5,019 bases of DNA from an uncultured Collinsella sp. (GCA_900546825.1 UREE01000098.1:1-5019); one strand, 5' to 3'. Positions 1-5,019 are shown, counted from the stretch's first letter. Notes: generated by a model not told the origin, from the letters alone. Translations and numbers: made by a program.

Positions 1-1426
1 GAAGGTCGAGAGGACGAACATCCCCGGCCTGATCGTGTTCGACCTGCCGGTGCACGGCGACAACCGCGGCTGGTTCAAGGAGAACTGGCAGCGCGCCAAA
101 ATGACCGCCCTGGGCATCCCCGATCTCAGGGTCGTCCAGAACAACATCTCCTATAACGACAGCCGCGGCGTCACCCGCGGCATCCACGCCGAGCCCTGGG
201 ACAAGTTCATCTCCGTGGCCCGCGGCTCGGTCTTCGGCGCCTGGGTGGACCTGCGCGAGGGAAGCGAGACCTTCGGCAAGGTCTACACCTGCACGCTCGA
301 CCCGTCCAAGGCCATCTACGTCCCGCGCGGCGTGGGCAACTCCTTCCAGGCCCTGGAGGACGGCACCGCCTACACCTACCTGGTGGACGCCCACTGGTCC
401 CTCGAGCTGAAGAGGACCTACACCTTCGTGAACCTCGCCGACCCCGAGCTCGCCATCGAGTGGCCGATCCCGCTGGAGGAGGCCACCGTCTCCGAGGCCG
501 ACCTCAACCACCCGATGCTGAAGGACGTCGTCCCCATGGCTCCCAGGCGCACCCTCGTCACCGGCTGCAACGGCCAGCTGGGCCATGCGGTCCGCGCGCT
601 GGCGGAGGAGCGCGGCGTCGCCAAGGACTTCGACTTCTGCGACATCGACACCTTCGACATGTCAGACCCGGACGCCTACTCCAAGTACGACTGGTCGCTC
701 TACGGCACCGTGATCAACTGCGGCGCCTACACCGCCGTGGATAGGGCGGAGACCGCCGAGGGCCGCGCGACCGCCTGGAAGGCCAACGCGACCGGGCCCG
801 CCCTGCTCGCCCGCACCTGCGCCGGGCACGGCATCACCCTGGTCCACGTCTCCTCCGACTACGTCTTCGACGGCACCGCGGAGGTGCATGACGAGGAGGA
901 GCCCCTCAGCCCGCTGTCCGTCTACGGCCAGACCAAGGCCGCCGGCGACATCGCCGTGGCGGGGTGCCCGCGCCACTACGTCATGCGAAGCTCCTGGGTC
1001 ATCGGCGAGGGCCACAACTTCGTCAAGACCATGAAGGGGCTGTCCGACCGCGTCGCCGACCCGGAGGACGGCCTTGCGCAGGTCACGGTCGTGGACGACC
1101 AGCTGGGCCGCCTGACCTTCACGCGCGACATGGCCGAGGCCATCTTCCACGTGCTGGGGTCGCACGCCCCCTACGGGACCTACGACTGCACGGGCTCCGG
1201 CGCCGTGAAGTCCTGGGCGGACATCGCCCGTGCCGTCTTCGAGGCCGCCAACGGCAACGGGGACAAGGTCTTGCCGGTATCGACCGCCGACTACTACGCG
1301 AGCGCCGCCGGTCCCGTCGCCCCGCGCCCGGTCCACTCCGCGCTCGACCTTTCCAGGCTCGAGTCGGTCGGGTTCAACATGCCCGACTGGGAGGAAGAGC
1401 TGGGGGAGTACCTCAAGACGCTCTAG
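1..1426 (+). CDS. rmlCD: Bifunctional dTDP-4-dehydrorhamnose 3,5-epimerase / dTDP-4-dehydrorhamnose reductase (RmlC-RmlD fusion), 5'-partial
   Basis: This cytoplasmic protein should carry out the last two steps of dTDP-L-rhamnose synthesis: 3,5-epimerisation of dTDP-4-keto-6-deoxyglucose, then NAD(P)H-dependent reduction. The frame is open from base 2, giving 474 visible residues. The GTG at 35 is not the real start, because the codons before it (KVERTNIPGL) already align with the RmlC N-terminus, so probably only about 5-15 residues are missing. The RmlC half (about 1-170) has GDNRGWF, the catalytic His in RGIH (residue 62), a Tyr in YTYL (126) and the Asp in ADPEL (147). The RmlD half (about 182 on) has a Rossmann GCNGQLG loop (188-194), SSDYVFDG (284-291) and the YxxxK pair in YGQTK (308-312). 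The usual AHGF of RmlC reads GNSF here. Base composition is much richer in G+C than the exporter genes. The fusion is known in actinobacteria. Family assignment is firm; the product depends on both halves being active. Confidence 0.95.
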   Translation, partial: KVERTNIPGLIVFDLPVHGDNRGWFKENWQRAKMTALGIPDLRVVQNNISYNDSRGVTRGIHAEPWDKFISVARGSVFGAWVDLREGSETFGKVYTCTLDPSKAIYVPRGVGNSFQALEDGTAYTYLVDAHWSLELKRTYTFVNLADPELAIEWPIPLEEATVSEADLNHPMLKDVVPMAPRRTLVTGCNGQLGHAVRALAEERGVAKDFDFCDIDTFDMSDPDAYSKYDWSLYGTVINCGAYTAVDRAETAEGRATAWKANATGPALLARTCAGHGITLVHVSSDYVFDGTAEVHDEEEPLSPLSVYGQTKAAGDIAVAGCPRHYVMRSSWVIGEGHNFVKTMKGLSDRVADPEDGLAQVTVVDDQLGRLTFTRDMAEAIFHVLGSHAPYGTYDCTGSGAVKSWADIARAVFEAANGNGDKVLPVSTADYYASAAGPVAPRPVHSALDLSRLESVGFNMPDWEEELGEYLKTL

Positions 1427-1448
1427 CCGCTATTAACTTTTCGAGAGT

Positions 1449-1478
1449 AAAAGCCGCCGTTCTTTAACGGCGGCTTTT
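1449..1478 (+). terminator. Intrinsic terminator between convergent genes, probably bidirectional
   Basis: A perfect 13-bp stem, AAAAGCCGCCGTT (1449-1461) paired with AACGGCGGCTTTT (1466-1478), closes a CTTT loop. It starts 23 bases after the rmlCD stop. The A4 and T4 ends give a U-run on transcripts from either strand, so it can end rmlCD and also the convergent glycosyltransferase gene whose stop lies at 1529. Confidence 0.9.
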
Positions 1479-1528
1479 CTTGTTGGTGGCTATCTGCGCA
1501 GTGGTGCCAATAGTATTTTGCGGAAGAT

Positions 1529-2500
1529 CTACCTCTCGCTTGGCATGGAAGTAGGGTGGCCGGGCTGGTCGTCGTAGGCGTATTTGCTGTACACGTTGAC
1601 CTCCCACTGCTTTTTTTCGACCTTTGCTACAGAATCAAGGATGAAGCCGGTCGCAAGGCTCAGGCCGCACAGGAACATAAACGAGGCGGCGAGCACAGCG
1701 GTGGGGAAGCGCGGGACGAGGCCGGTCTGGAAATATTCGACAACGATGGGCATGCCCAGGGCGAGGCCGAATACCGCGAACAGAAGCGCAACGAGGCTGA
1801 AGAACTTCAGCGGGCGGTAGTCCTTGAACAGCGTGCCGATCATCGCAACGACTTTAATGCCGTCGCTCACGGTGTTGAGTTTGGACTCGGAACCCTCGGG
1901 ACGGTCGCGGTACTCGATGGGCACATCTTTGATGCGCCAGCGGTGGTCGACGGCGTGGATCGAGAGCTCGGTTTCGATCTGAAAGCCCTCGGAAAGCACT
2001 GGGAAGGTTTTAACGAACGGGCGGCTCATGGCGCGGTAGCCTGTCATGACGTCATCGAAGCTGTAGCCATAGATCCACTTGATCATGGCGCGGACCAGAT
2101 TATTGCCAAAGCCGTGGAAGGCACGCTTGTTCTCCTCGGCGTAGGTGCCGTTGGAAAGGCGATCGCCTACGGTCATGTCGGCCGTGCCGTTAAGGATGGG
2201 CTCGCAGAGGGCCTTGGCCGCCTCGGCGGGGTAGGTGTCGTCTCCGTCGACCATCAGGTAGCAATCGGCGTCGATATCGCGAAACATCTGGCGGCACACG
2301 TTGCCCTTTCCCTGACGGGGCTCAAAGCGGACTGTGGCGCCGTGCTCGGTGGCAATGCGTGAGGTATCGTCCGACGAGTTGTTGTCATAGACATAGACCG
2401 TCGCCTGCGGAAGCTCGCGGTGAAAGTCGTCGATGACTTTGCCGATCGTGAGCGCTTCGTTGTAGCAAGGGATGATGACGGCGATGGATTCAGAATTCAC
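1529..2500 (-). CDS. Family 2 glycosyltransferase with two C-terminal transmembrane helices (DPM1/GtrB-like)
   Basis: This 323-residue inner-membrane protein probably transfers a sugar from a nucleotide donor to a lipid carrier such as undecaprenyl phosphate, or to a growing glycan; the sugar and acceptor cannot be read from sequence. The GT-A domain fills about residues 5-215. It has IPCYNEA (10-16), a nucleotide-binding YDNNSSDDT (38-46), the metal-binding DGD (85-87), a GYRAMSR segment (154-160) and EGFQIETEL (171-179), typical of dolichyl-phosphate-mannose-synthase-like enzymes. Two hydrophobic helices follow at about 231-255 and 267-289, then a polar, Tyr- and Lys-rich tail. The GTG start at 2500 is chosen for its AAGGAG six bases upstream and its fit to the family N-terminus. 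It converges on rmlCD and diverges from the exporter operon, which suggests a role in surface polysaccharide synthesis. An A AAA AAG heptamer lies near the 3' end. A generic GT2 role in another glycan pathway is the main alternative. Confidence 0.9.
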   Translation of the reverse strand: MNSESIAVIIPCYNEALTIGKVIDDFHRELPQATVYVYDNNSSDDTSRIATEHGATVRFEPRQGKGNVCRQMFRDIDADCYLMVDGDDTYPAEAAKALCEPILNGTADMTVGDRLSNGTYAEENKRAFHGFGNNLVRAMIKWIYGYSFDDVMTGYRAMSRPFVKTFPVLSEGFQIETELSIHAVDHRWRIKDVPIEYRDRPEGSESKLNTVSDGIKVVAMIGTLFKDYRPLKFFSLVALLFAVFGLALGMPIVVEYFQTGLVPRFPTAVLAASFMFLCGLSLATGFILDSVAKVEKKQWEVNVYSKYAYDDQPGHPTSMPSER

Positions 2501-2506
2501 TTAATG

Positions 2507-2512
2507 CTCCTT
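2507..2512 (-). promoter_or_regulatory. Ribosome binding site of the glycosyltransferase gene
   Basis: AAGGAG on the - strand lies six bases before the GTG at 2500-2498. It settles a non-ATG start. Confidence 0.85.
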
Positions 2513-2530
2513 ATACATTCAATCCTAGAA

Positions 2531-2559
2531 AGTATAGCCGTTTGGGCCTGGCATCCTAA
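2531..2559 (-). promoter_or_regulatory. Candidate promoter of the glycosyltransferase gene
   Basis: A good -10 box, TATACT, reads on the - strand at 2536-2531. With 17-bp spacing the -35 position holds TTAGGA (2559-2554), which matches TTGACA at only three of six bases. Transcription would start near 2524, leaving a leader of about 23 bases that contains the ribosome binding site. The weak -35 keeps this tentative. Confidence 0.45.
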
Positions 2560-2592
2560 GATGTGGGTTAGTTCTCCAGTTTTGTTGCGCGA

Positions 2593-2621
2593 ATCGTTTG
2601 CATGGCCGTCGGGTCTATACT
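2593..2621 (+). promoter_or_regulatory. Candidate promoter of the polysaccharide export operon
   Basis: The -10 box TATACT is at 2616-2621, the same hexamer as in the divergent promoter. The -35 position at 17-bp spacing (2593-2598) has no good match, so an activator or another sigma factor may be needed. Transcription would start near 2628, with a leader of about 33 bases before the GTG at 2661. The heptamer TCGTTTG occurs at 2594-2600 and again at 2624-2630, on both sides of the -10 box. Confidence 0.45.
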
Positions 2622-2645
2622 GTTCGTTTGTCAACGATTACGAGT

Positions 2646-2652
2646 AAAGGAG
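2646..2652 (+). promoter_or_regulatory. Ribosome binding site of the export permease gene
   Basis: AAAGGAG lies eight bases before the GTG at 2661. It decides the start: the longer open frame reaching back to a TTG at 2598 has no such site and would overlap the candidate -10 box. Confidence 0.85.
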
Positions 2653-2660
2653 TTGCATCC

Positions 2661-3506
2661 GTGTCGGATCAGACAAAGCAACAAGAAACTCGCAGTCTGC
2701 CTGCGACGTTTGCTAAGAACGAATTTGAGAAGGACGCGTTTATCCTTCGTCAGCTGGTTACCAAGGATTTTAAGATCAAGTATCGCCGTAGCGTTCTGGG
2801 CGTCGCATGGTCGGTGCTCAACCCGCTGCTGATGATGATCGTCATGGCCATCGTGTTCTCGACGATTTTTGGCCAGGGCCGCAATGGCTCAATGACGCCC
2901 GAGATGTACCCGCTGTACTTGATCGTGGGTAACATCACCTTTGCCGTCATGTCTGAGTCTACTAACCAGGCCCTGACGTCGATCGTGGGCGCTGCCCCTC
3001 TGCTCAAGAAGGTTAAGGTGCACCGCTGGGTTTTCCCGGTGCAGAAGGTGCTCTTCTCGCTGGTCAACTTTGCCTTCTCGCTGGTCGCCGTCGCCATCGT
3101 CATGCTGTGGTTCCGCGTTATGCCTTCTTGGCACCTGATTCTGTTGCCGGTTTGCCTGCTGCTGCTTATGTGCTTCTGCATGGGCCTGGGCATGATGCTC
3201 TCTGCCCTTACGGTCTTCTTCCGCGACGTTATGCATCTGTGGAGCGTCGTCATTACGGCGTGGACTTACATTACGCCCATCTTCTGGACGACTGACTATA
3301 TTGCGCAAATGCCGCATCTCGTGCGTATCTTGATGTATGCGAACCCCATGTTCAACTACCTGCAGTTTATGCGCGATATCTTCCTGTTCCAGACTACGCC
3401 CTCGCTTATGACGTTTGGTATGTGCGTCGCTTGGGCGGTTCTTGCGCTTATTATTGGCTATACCGTGTTCCATAAGTCCGAGCGCAAATTTATCCTCTAC
3501 ATCTAA
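2661..3506 (+). CDS. wzm: ABC-2 type polysaccharide export permease (Wzm/TagG family)
   Basis: This 281-residue integral membrane protein should be the channel subunit of an ABC transporter that moves a lipid-linked polysaccharide or teichoic-acid-like polymer out across the cytoplasmic membrane. Residues 26-56 carry the family hallmark: a cytosolic interface segment (LRQLVTKDFKIKYRRS) followed by LGVAWSVLNPLL. I place six hydrophobic segments at about 47-70, 83-105, 124-151, 158-185, 191-209 and 249-270. The stretch FFRDVMHLW (186-194) and the TPIFW motif (205-209) are typical of Wzm and TagG proteins, as is the length. The GTG start gives MSDQTKQ. It is co-transcribed with the ATPase gene: its stop codon overlaps that gene's ribosome binding site. 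The rmlCD gene upstream makes a rhamnose-containing polymer a reasonable cargo, but that is inference; teichoic acid or O-antigen-like export would look the same. Confidence 0.92.
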   Translation: MSDQTKQQETRSLPATFAKNEFEKDAFILRQLVTKDFKIKYRRSVLGVAWSVLNPLLMMIVMAIVFSTIFGQGRNGSMTPEMYPLYLIVGNITFAVMSESTNQALTSIVGAAPLLKKVKVHRWVFPVQKVLFSLVNFAFSLVAVAIVMLWFRVMPSWHLILLPVCLLLLMCFCMGLGMMLSALTVFFRDVMHLWSVVITAWTYITPIFWTTDYIAQMPHLVRILMYANPMFNYLQFMRDIFLFQTTPSLMTFGMCVAWAVLALIIGYTVFHKSERKFILYI

Positions 3507-3510
3507 GGAG
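3505..3510 (+). promoter_or_regulatory. Ribosome binding site of the export ATPase gene, overlapping the wzm stop
   Basis: AAGGAG shares two bases with the TAA stop of the permease gene (3504-3506), a layout suited to translational coupling. It lies seven bases from the ATG at 3518 but only four from the in-frame GTG at 3515, so ATG is the better start. Confidence 0.85.
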
Positions 3511-3517
3511 TGCTGTG

Positions 3518-4285
3518 ATGACTGAATCTGTTGTTGATTACAGCGAGCAGCCTCTGGCTGTCGAGGTCGACGACGTCACCATGATCTTTAACATGGCGTC
3601 CGAGTCGCTGACCAACCTCAAGGAGTACTTCATTAAGCTTGCCAAGCACGAGCTGTTCTTTGAGGAGTTTAGGGCGCTTAAGCACATCTCGTTTGATATT
3701 CATCGCGGCGAGGTTGTGGGTCTGGTCGGCACCAATGGCTCCGGCAAGTCTACGATGCTCAAGATTATCGCTGGCGTTCTTGAGCCTAGCGAGGGCAGCG
3801 TTAAGGTGCACGGCAACATCGCGCCGCTGATTGAGCTTGGCGCCGGCTTTGACCCCGAGCTGACCGCCCGCGAGAACATCTATCTGAACGGCGCCCTGCT
3901 CGGCTATACCAAGGAGTTCATCGACGCCAACTTTGACGGCATTATCGAGTTCGCTGAGCTGCAGAACTTTGTCGATATGCCGCTTAAGAACTTCTCTTCG
4001 GGCATGGTGGCGCGTATCGCCTTTGCAATCGCGACGATTACCGAGCCCGATATTCTGATCGTTGACGAGACGCTGTCCGTCGGTGATGTGTTCTTCCAGC
4101 AAAAGTGTGAGGCCCGCATCCAGCACTTTATCCAGAGCGGCGACGTGACGGTTCTGTTCGTTTCGCACTCTATGGAGCAGGTTGAGCGCATCTGCCAGCG
4201 TGCCGTTTGGATTGAGAAGGGTGACCTTCGCATGGACGGCCCGGTCGATGAGGTCTGCAAGGCGTACCGCGAGCAGTTCAACTAG
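3518..4285 (+). CDS. wzt: ABC transporter ATP-binding protein for polysaccharide export (Wzt/TagH family, short form)
   Basis: This cytoplasmic ATPase (255 residues from the ATG at 3518) should power the Wzm-like permease encoded just upstream. It has a complete nucleotide-binding domain: Walker A GTNGSGKST (71-79), the family segment PLIELGAGFDPELTARENIYL (103-123), an ABC signature reading FSSGM (159-163), Walker B ILIVDE (179-184), a D-loop SVGD (187-190) and the switch His in FVSHS (217). An FSSGM or YSSGM signature and the ELGAGF run are typical of Wzt and TagH rather than importer ATPases. The protein ends soon after the core, so it lacks the C-terminal carbohydrate-binding domain of the long Wzt proteins that recognise a capped O-antigen. 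The exporter probably does not select a chain-end modification through this subunit. A teichoic-acid exporter is an alternative cargo call. Confidence 0.93.
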   Translation: MTESVVDYSEQPLAVEVDDVTMIFNMASESLTNLKEYFIKLAKHELFFEEFRALKHISFDIHRGEVVGLVGTNGSGKSTMLKIIAGVLEPSEGSVKVHGNIAPLIELGAGFDPELTARENIYLNGALLGYTKEFIDANFDGIIEFAELQNFVDMPLKNFSSGMVARIAFAIATITEPDILIVDETLSVGDVFFQQKCEARIQHFIQSGDVTVLFVSHSMEQVERICQRAVWIEKGDLRMDGPVDEVCKAYREQFN

Positions 4286-4287
4286 GT

Positions 4288-4293
4288 TATAAT
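4288..4293 (+). promoter_or_regulatory. Candidate -10 box of the tRNA-Arg gene
   Basis: A consensus TATAAT begins two bases after the wzt stop. It would start transcription near 4300, about 40 bases before the tRNA. The -35 position falls inside the end of wzt (about 4265-4270, TACCGC) and matches consensus poorly, so the call rests on the -10 box and its position. Confidence 0.5.
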
Positions 4294-4339
4294 TACTTGC
4301 GCCTGACAGGCTTGTGCTTGCTTGGGCGTGCGGTTATTT

Positions 4340-4416
4340 GCTCCATTAGCTCAGTTGGATAGAGCAGGGGACTTCTAATCCCAAGGTCGACGGTTCGAAT
4401 CCGCCATGGAGCACCA
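4340..4416 (+). tRNA. tRNA-Arg, anticodon UCU, with encoded CCA
   Basis: A 77-base cloverleaf reads AGA codons as arginine. The acceptor stem GCTCCAT (4340-4346) pairs fully with ATGGAGC (4406-4412), followed by A and the encoded CCA (4414-4416). The D stem is GCTC/GAGC (4349-4352, 4362-4365) with an AGTTGGATA loop. The anticodon loop CTTCTAA (4372-4378) places TCT at 4374-4376. The T loop is TTCGAAT (4394-4400). Two positions do not pair: G4367 with A4383 at the base of the anticodon stem, and A4390 with C4404 in the T stem. Conserved D- and T-loop bases and a terminator just downstream support a real gene. The exporter operon ends 54 bases upstream with no terminator between. Confidence 0.95.
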
Positions 4417-4425
4417 TCGTTTATT

Positions 4426-4458
4426 AAGCCCAGACCGCTTGGTGGTCTGGGCTTTTTT
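4426..4458 (+). terminator. Intrinsic terminator after tRNA-Arg
   Basis: An 11-bp perfect stem, AAGCCCAGACC (4426-4436) with GGTCTGGGCTT (4444-4454), has a seven-base loop and runs into six T residues (4453-4458). It lies ten bases after the CCA end. It should end the tRNA transcript and any read-through from wzm-wzt. On the - strand the hairpin lacks a good U-run, so it may not be an efficient end for aroQ. The 62 bases from here to the aroQ stop hold nothing I can assign. Confidence 0.92.
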
Positions 4459-4520
4459 CATCTTGTGTGTTGCTGGAGCCGAGCGCGAGCAAGCCGCTGC
4501 TGTTTGTTGGGGTTGGCATT

Positions 4521-4958
4521 TTACTTTTCGAGATGCTCTTTCAGCAGCTCCAGCGCGTGGGCGTAGCCCTGCAAGCCTTCGCCGGTGATGGTGGCGAAGC
4601 AGGCCAGACGTGCATAGCTCACCTGGCGGAAGTCCTCGCGGGTCTCGACAGCGCTGATGTGTACCTCCACGGCGGGAATGGCGACGGCCTTGAGAGCGTC
4701 CAGGATGGCCACGCTCGTGTGCGTGTAGGCGGCGGGGTTGATGACGATGCCGTCGACTTTGCCGTAGGCCTCCTGGATCTTGTCGACGATGCTGCCCTCG
4801 TGGTTGGACTGGAAAACCTCGACCTCGTCGAAGCCCTGTGCGGCGCCAGCTTCCTGGCAGATCTGCACTAAGCGGTCGTAGTTGTCGTTGCCATAGATGC
4901 CCGGCTCGCGAATGCCGAGCATGTTGAGGTTGGGGCCGTTGATGACGAGTGCTTTCAT
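4521..4958 (-). CDS. aroQ: Type II 3-dehydroquinate dehydratase (AroQ)
   Basis: This 145-residue cytoplasmic enzyme dehydrates 3-dehydroquinate to 3-dehydroshikimate, the third step of the shikimate pathway to aromatic amino acids; the family forms dodecamers. The length is the usual one. Motifs appear in order: INGPNLNMLG (6-15) with the active-site Arg17 in REP and Tyr22 in YG, QSNHEG (50-55), INPAAYTHTS (73-82) with Asn74 and His80, EVHIS (98-102) with Glu98 and catalytic His100, and TREDFR (106-111) with Arg107. The usual EVHISN-x-H-x-REEFRH segment is altered here: HISA replaces HISN, and ETREDFRQ replaces HAREEFRH. The core catalytic residues remain, so it should be active. The ATG at 4958 follows AAGGAA by six bases. 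It stands alone here, with no other aro genes in view, and has an inverted repeat close upstream. Confidence 0.96.
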   Translation of the reverse strand: MKALVINGPNLNMLGIREPGIYGNDNYDRLVQICQEAGAAQGFDEVEVFQSNHEGSIVDKIQEAYGKVDGIVINPAAYTHTSVAILDALKAVAIPAVEVHISAVETREDFRQVSYARLACFATITGEGLQGYAHALELLKEHLEK

Positions 4959-4964
4959 GGCTGC

Positions 4965-4970
4965 TTCCTT
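4965..4970 (-). promoter_or_regulatory. Ribosome binding site of aroQ
   Basis: AAGGAA on the - strand lies six bases before the ATG. The inverted repeat at 4981-5019 ends ten bases upstream of it, close enough for the folded leader to affect access. Confidence 0.75.
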
Positions 4971-4980
4971 TGCGGTTGGA

Positions 4981-5019
4981 AAACCACCACAAAGGTGCCT
5001 GTCCCCTTTGTGGTGGTTT
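4981..5019. repeat. 39-bp near-palindrome upstream of aroQ (REP-like element or leader hairpin), possibly cut by the window edge
   Basis: AAACCACCACAAAGG (4981-4995) is the perfect reverse complement of 5005-5019, leaving a nine-base centre, TGCCTGTCC. The stem could extend beyond the right edge, as base 4980 is A. Read toward aroQ, the hairpin is followed by a four-base U-run and then the aroQ ribosome binding site. From memory, the core GGTGCCTGTCCCC recurs as dispersed palindromes in diverse bacterial genomes, sometimes discussed with REP-associated transposases; I could not check this. It may instead be a terminator for a gene beyond the edge or an attenuator for aroQ. Confidence 0.75.

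Noticed and set aside
35..37. GTG as the start of rmlCD
   Set aside because: The preceding codons from base 2 align with the RmlC N-terminus, so the gene begins left of the window.
662..1336. 224-codon open frame on the - strand opposite rmlCD
   Set aside because: Its Gly-, Val- and Arg-rich translation is what the complement of a high-GC gene gives; it has no motifs.
1556..2362. 268-codon open frame on the + strand opposite the glycosyltransferase gene
   Set aside because: It lies antisense to a gene with full family motifs, has no recognisable domain, and no ribosome binding site was evident.
2598..2660. 21-codon N-terminal extension of the permease from a TTG at 2598
   Set aside because: The GTG at 2661 has AAAGGAG at good spacing and matches the family N-terminus; the extension would cover the candidate -10 box.
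4301..4311. GCCTGACAGGC as a terminator or operator before the tRNA
   Set aside because: It can form only about four pairs with a three-base loop and has no T-run.
4340..4416. tRNA 3' end as an integration (att) site
   Set aside because: I found no second copy of the 3' half of the tRNA and no integrase gene in the window.
4472..4554. GCTGGAGC (4472-4479) and GCTCCAGC (4547-4554) as an inverted repeat
   Set aside because: Eight bases separated by 67, with one arm inside aroQ coding sequence; chance is the simplest explanation.
4375..4992. 205-codon open frame on the - strand over aroQ and the tRNA
   Set aside because: It is aroQ read in another frame; its tail, containing ADSNRRP, is translated tRNA sequence, a known cause of spurious proteins.

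Overview
The window looks like chromosomal DNA from a high-GC actinobacterium. The best guess is the class Coriobacteriia, close to Collinsella or Olsenella. This rests on the fused RmlC-RmlD protein, on recalled similarity of the AroQ and RmlCD sequences to that group, and on a mixed-GC genome with clear AAGGAG ribosome binding sites; no search was run. All five proteins belong to known families, and I see no phage, insertion sequence or CRISPR array.

Bases 1-1426 hold the 3' part of a fused rmlC-rmlD gene on the + strand, which makes dTDP-L-rhamnose. Its start lies off the left edge. A perfect 13-bp terminator hairpin (1449-1478) separates it from a convergent gene on the - strand (1529-2500) for a family 2 glycosyltransferase with two C-terminal membrane helices. 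A 160-bp intergenic region with candidate divergent promoters then leads to a two-gene + strand operon (2661-4285) for an ABC-2 polysaccharide exporter: a Wzm/TagG-like permease and a short Wzt/TagH-like ATPase.

A tRNA-Arg(UCU) gene with encoded CCA (4340-4416) follows. No terminator separates it from the exporter operon, and a strong hairpin terminator (4426-4458) lies just after it. The - strand then carries aroQ (4521-4958), a type II 3-dehydroquinase of the shikimate pathway. The right edge is a 15-bp inverted repeat (4981-5019) about ten bases upstream of the aroQ ribosome binding site; it could be a REP-like element or a leader hairpin.

The first four genes fit one theme: making and exporting a rhamnose-containing cell-surface polysaccharide. 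RmlCD supplies the activated sugar, the glycosyltransferase may load a sugar on a lipid carrier or extend a chain, and the exporter carries the lipid-linked polymer across the membrane. The link is inferred from neighbourhood and family roles. The tRNA and aroQ are housekeeping genes. The rmlCD gene is clearly richer in G+C than the exporter genes, so the locus may be a mosaic. I found no convincing new system. The items most worth a second look are the hairpin upstream of aroQ, the composition step, the altered residues in the RmlC half, and a slippery heptamer near the 3' end of the glycosyltransferase gene.
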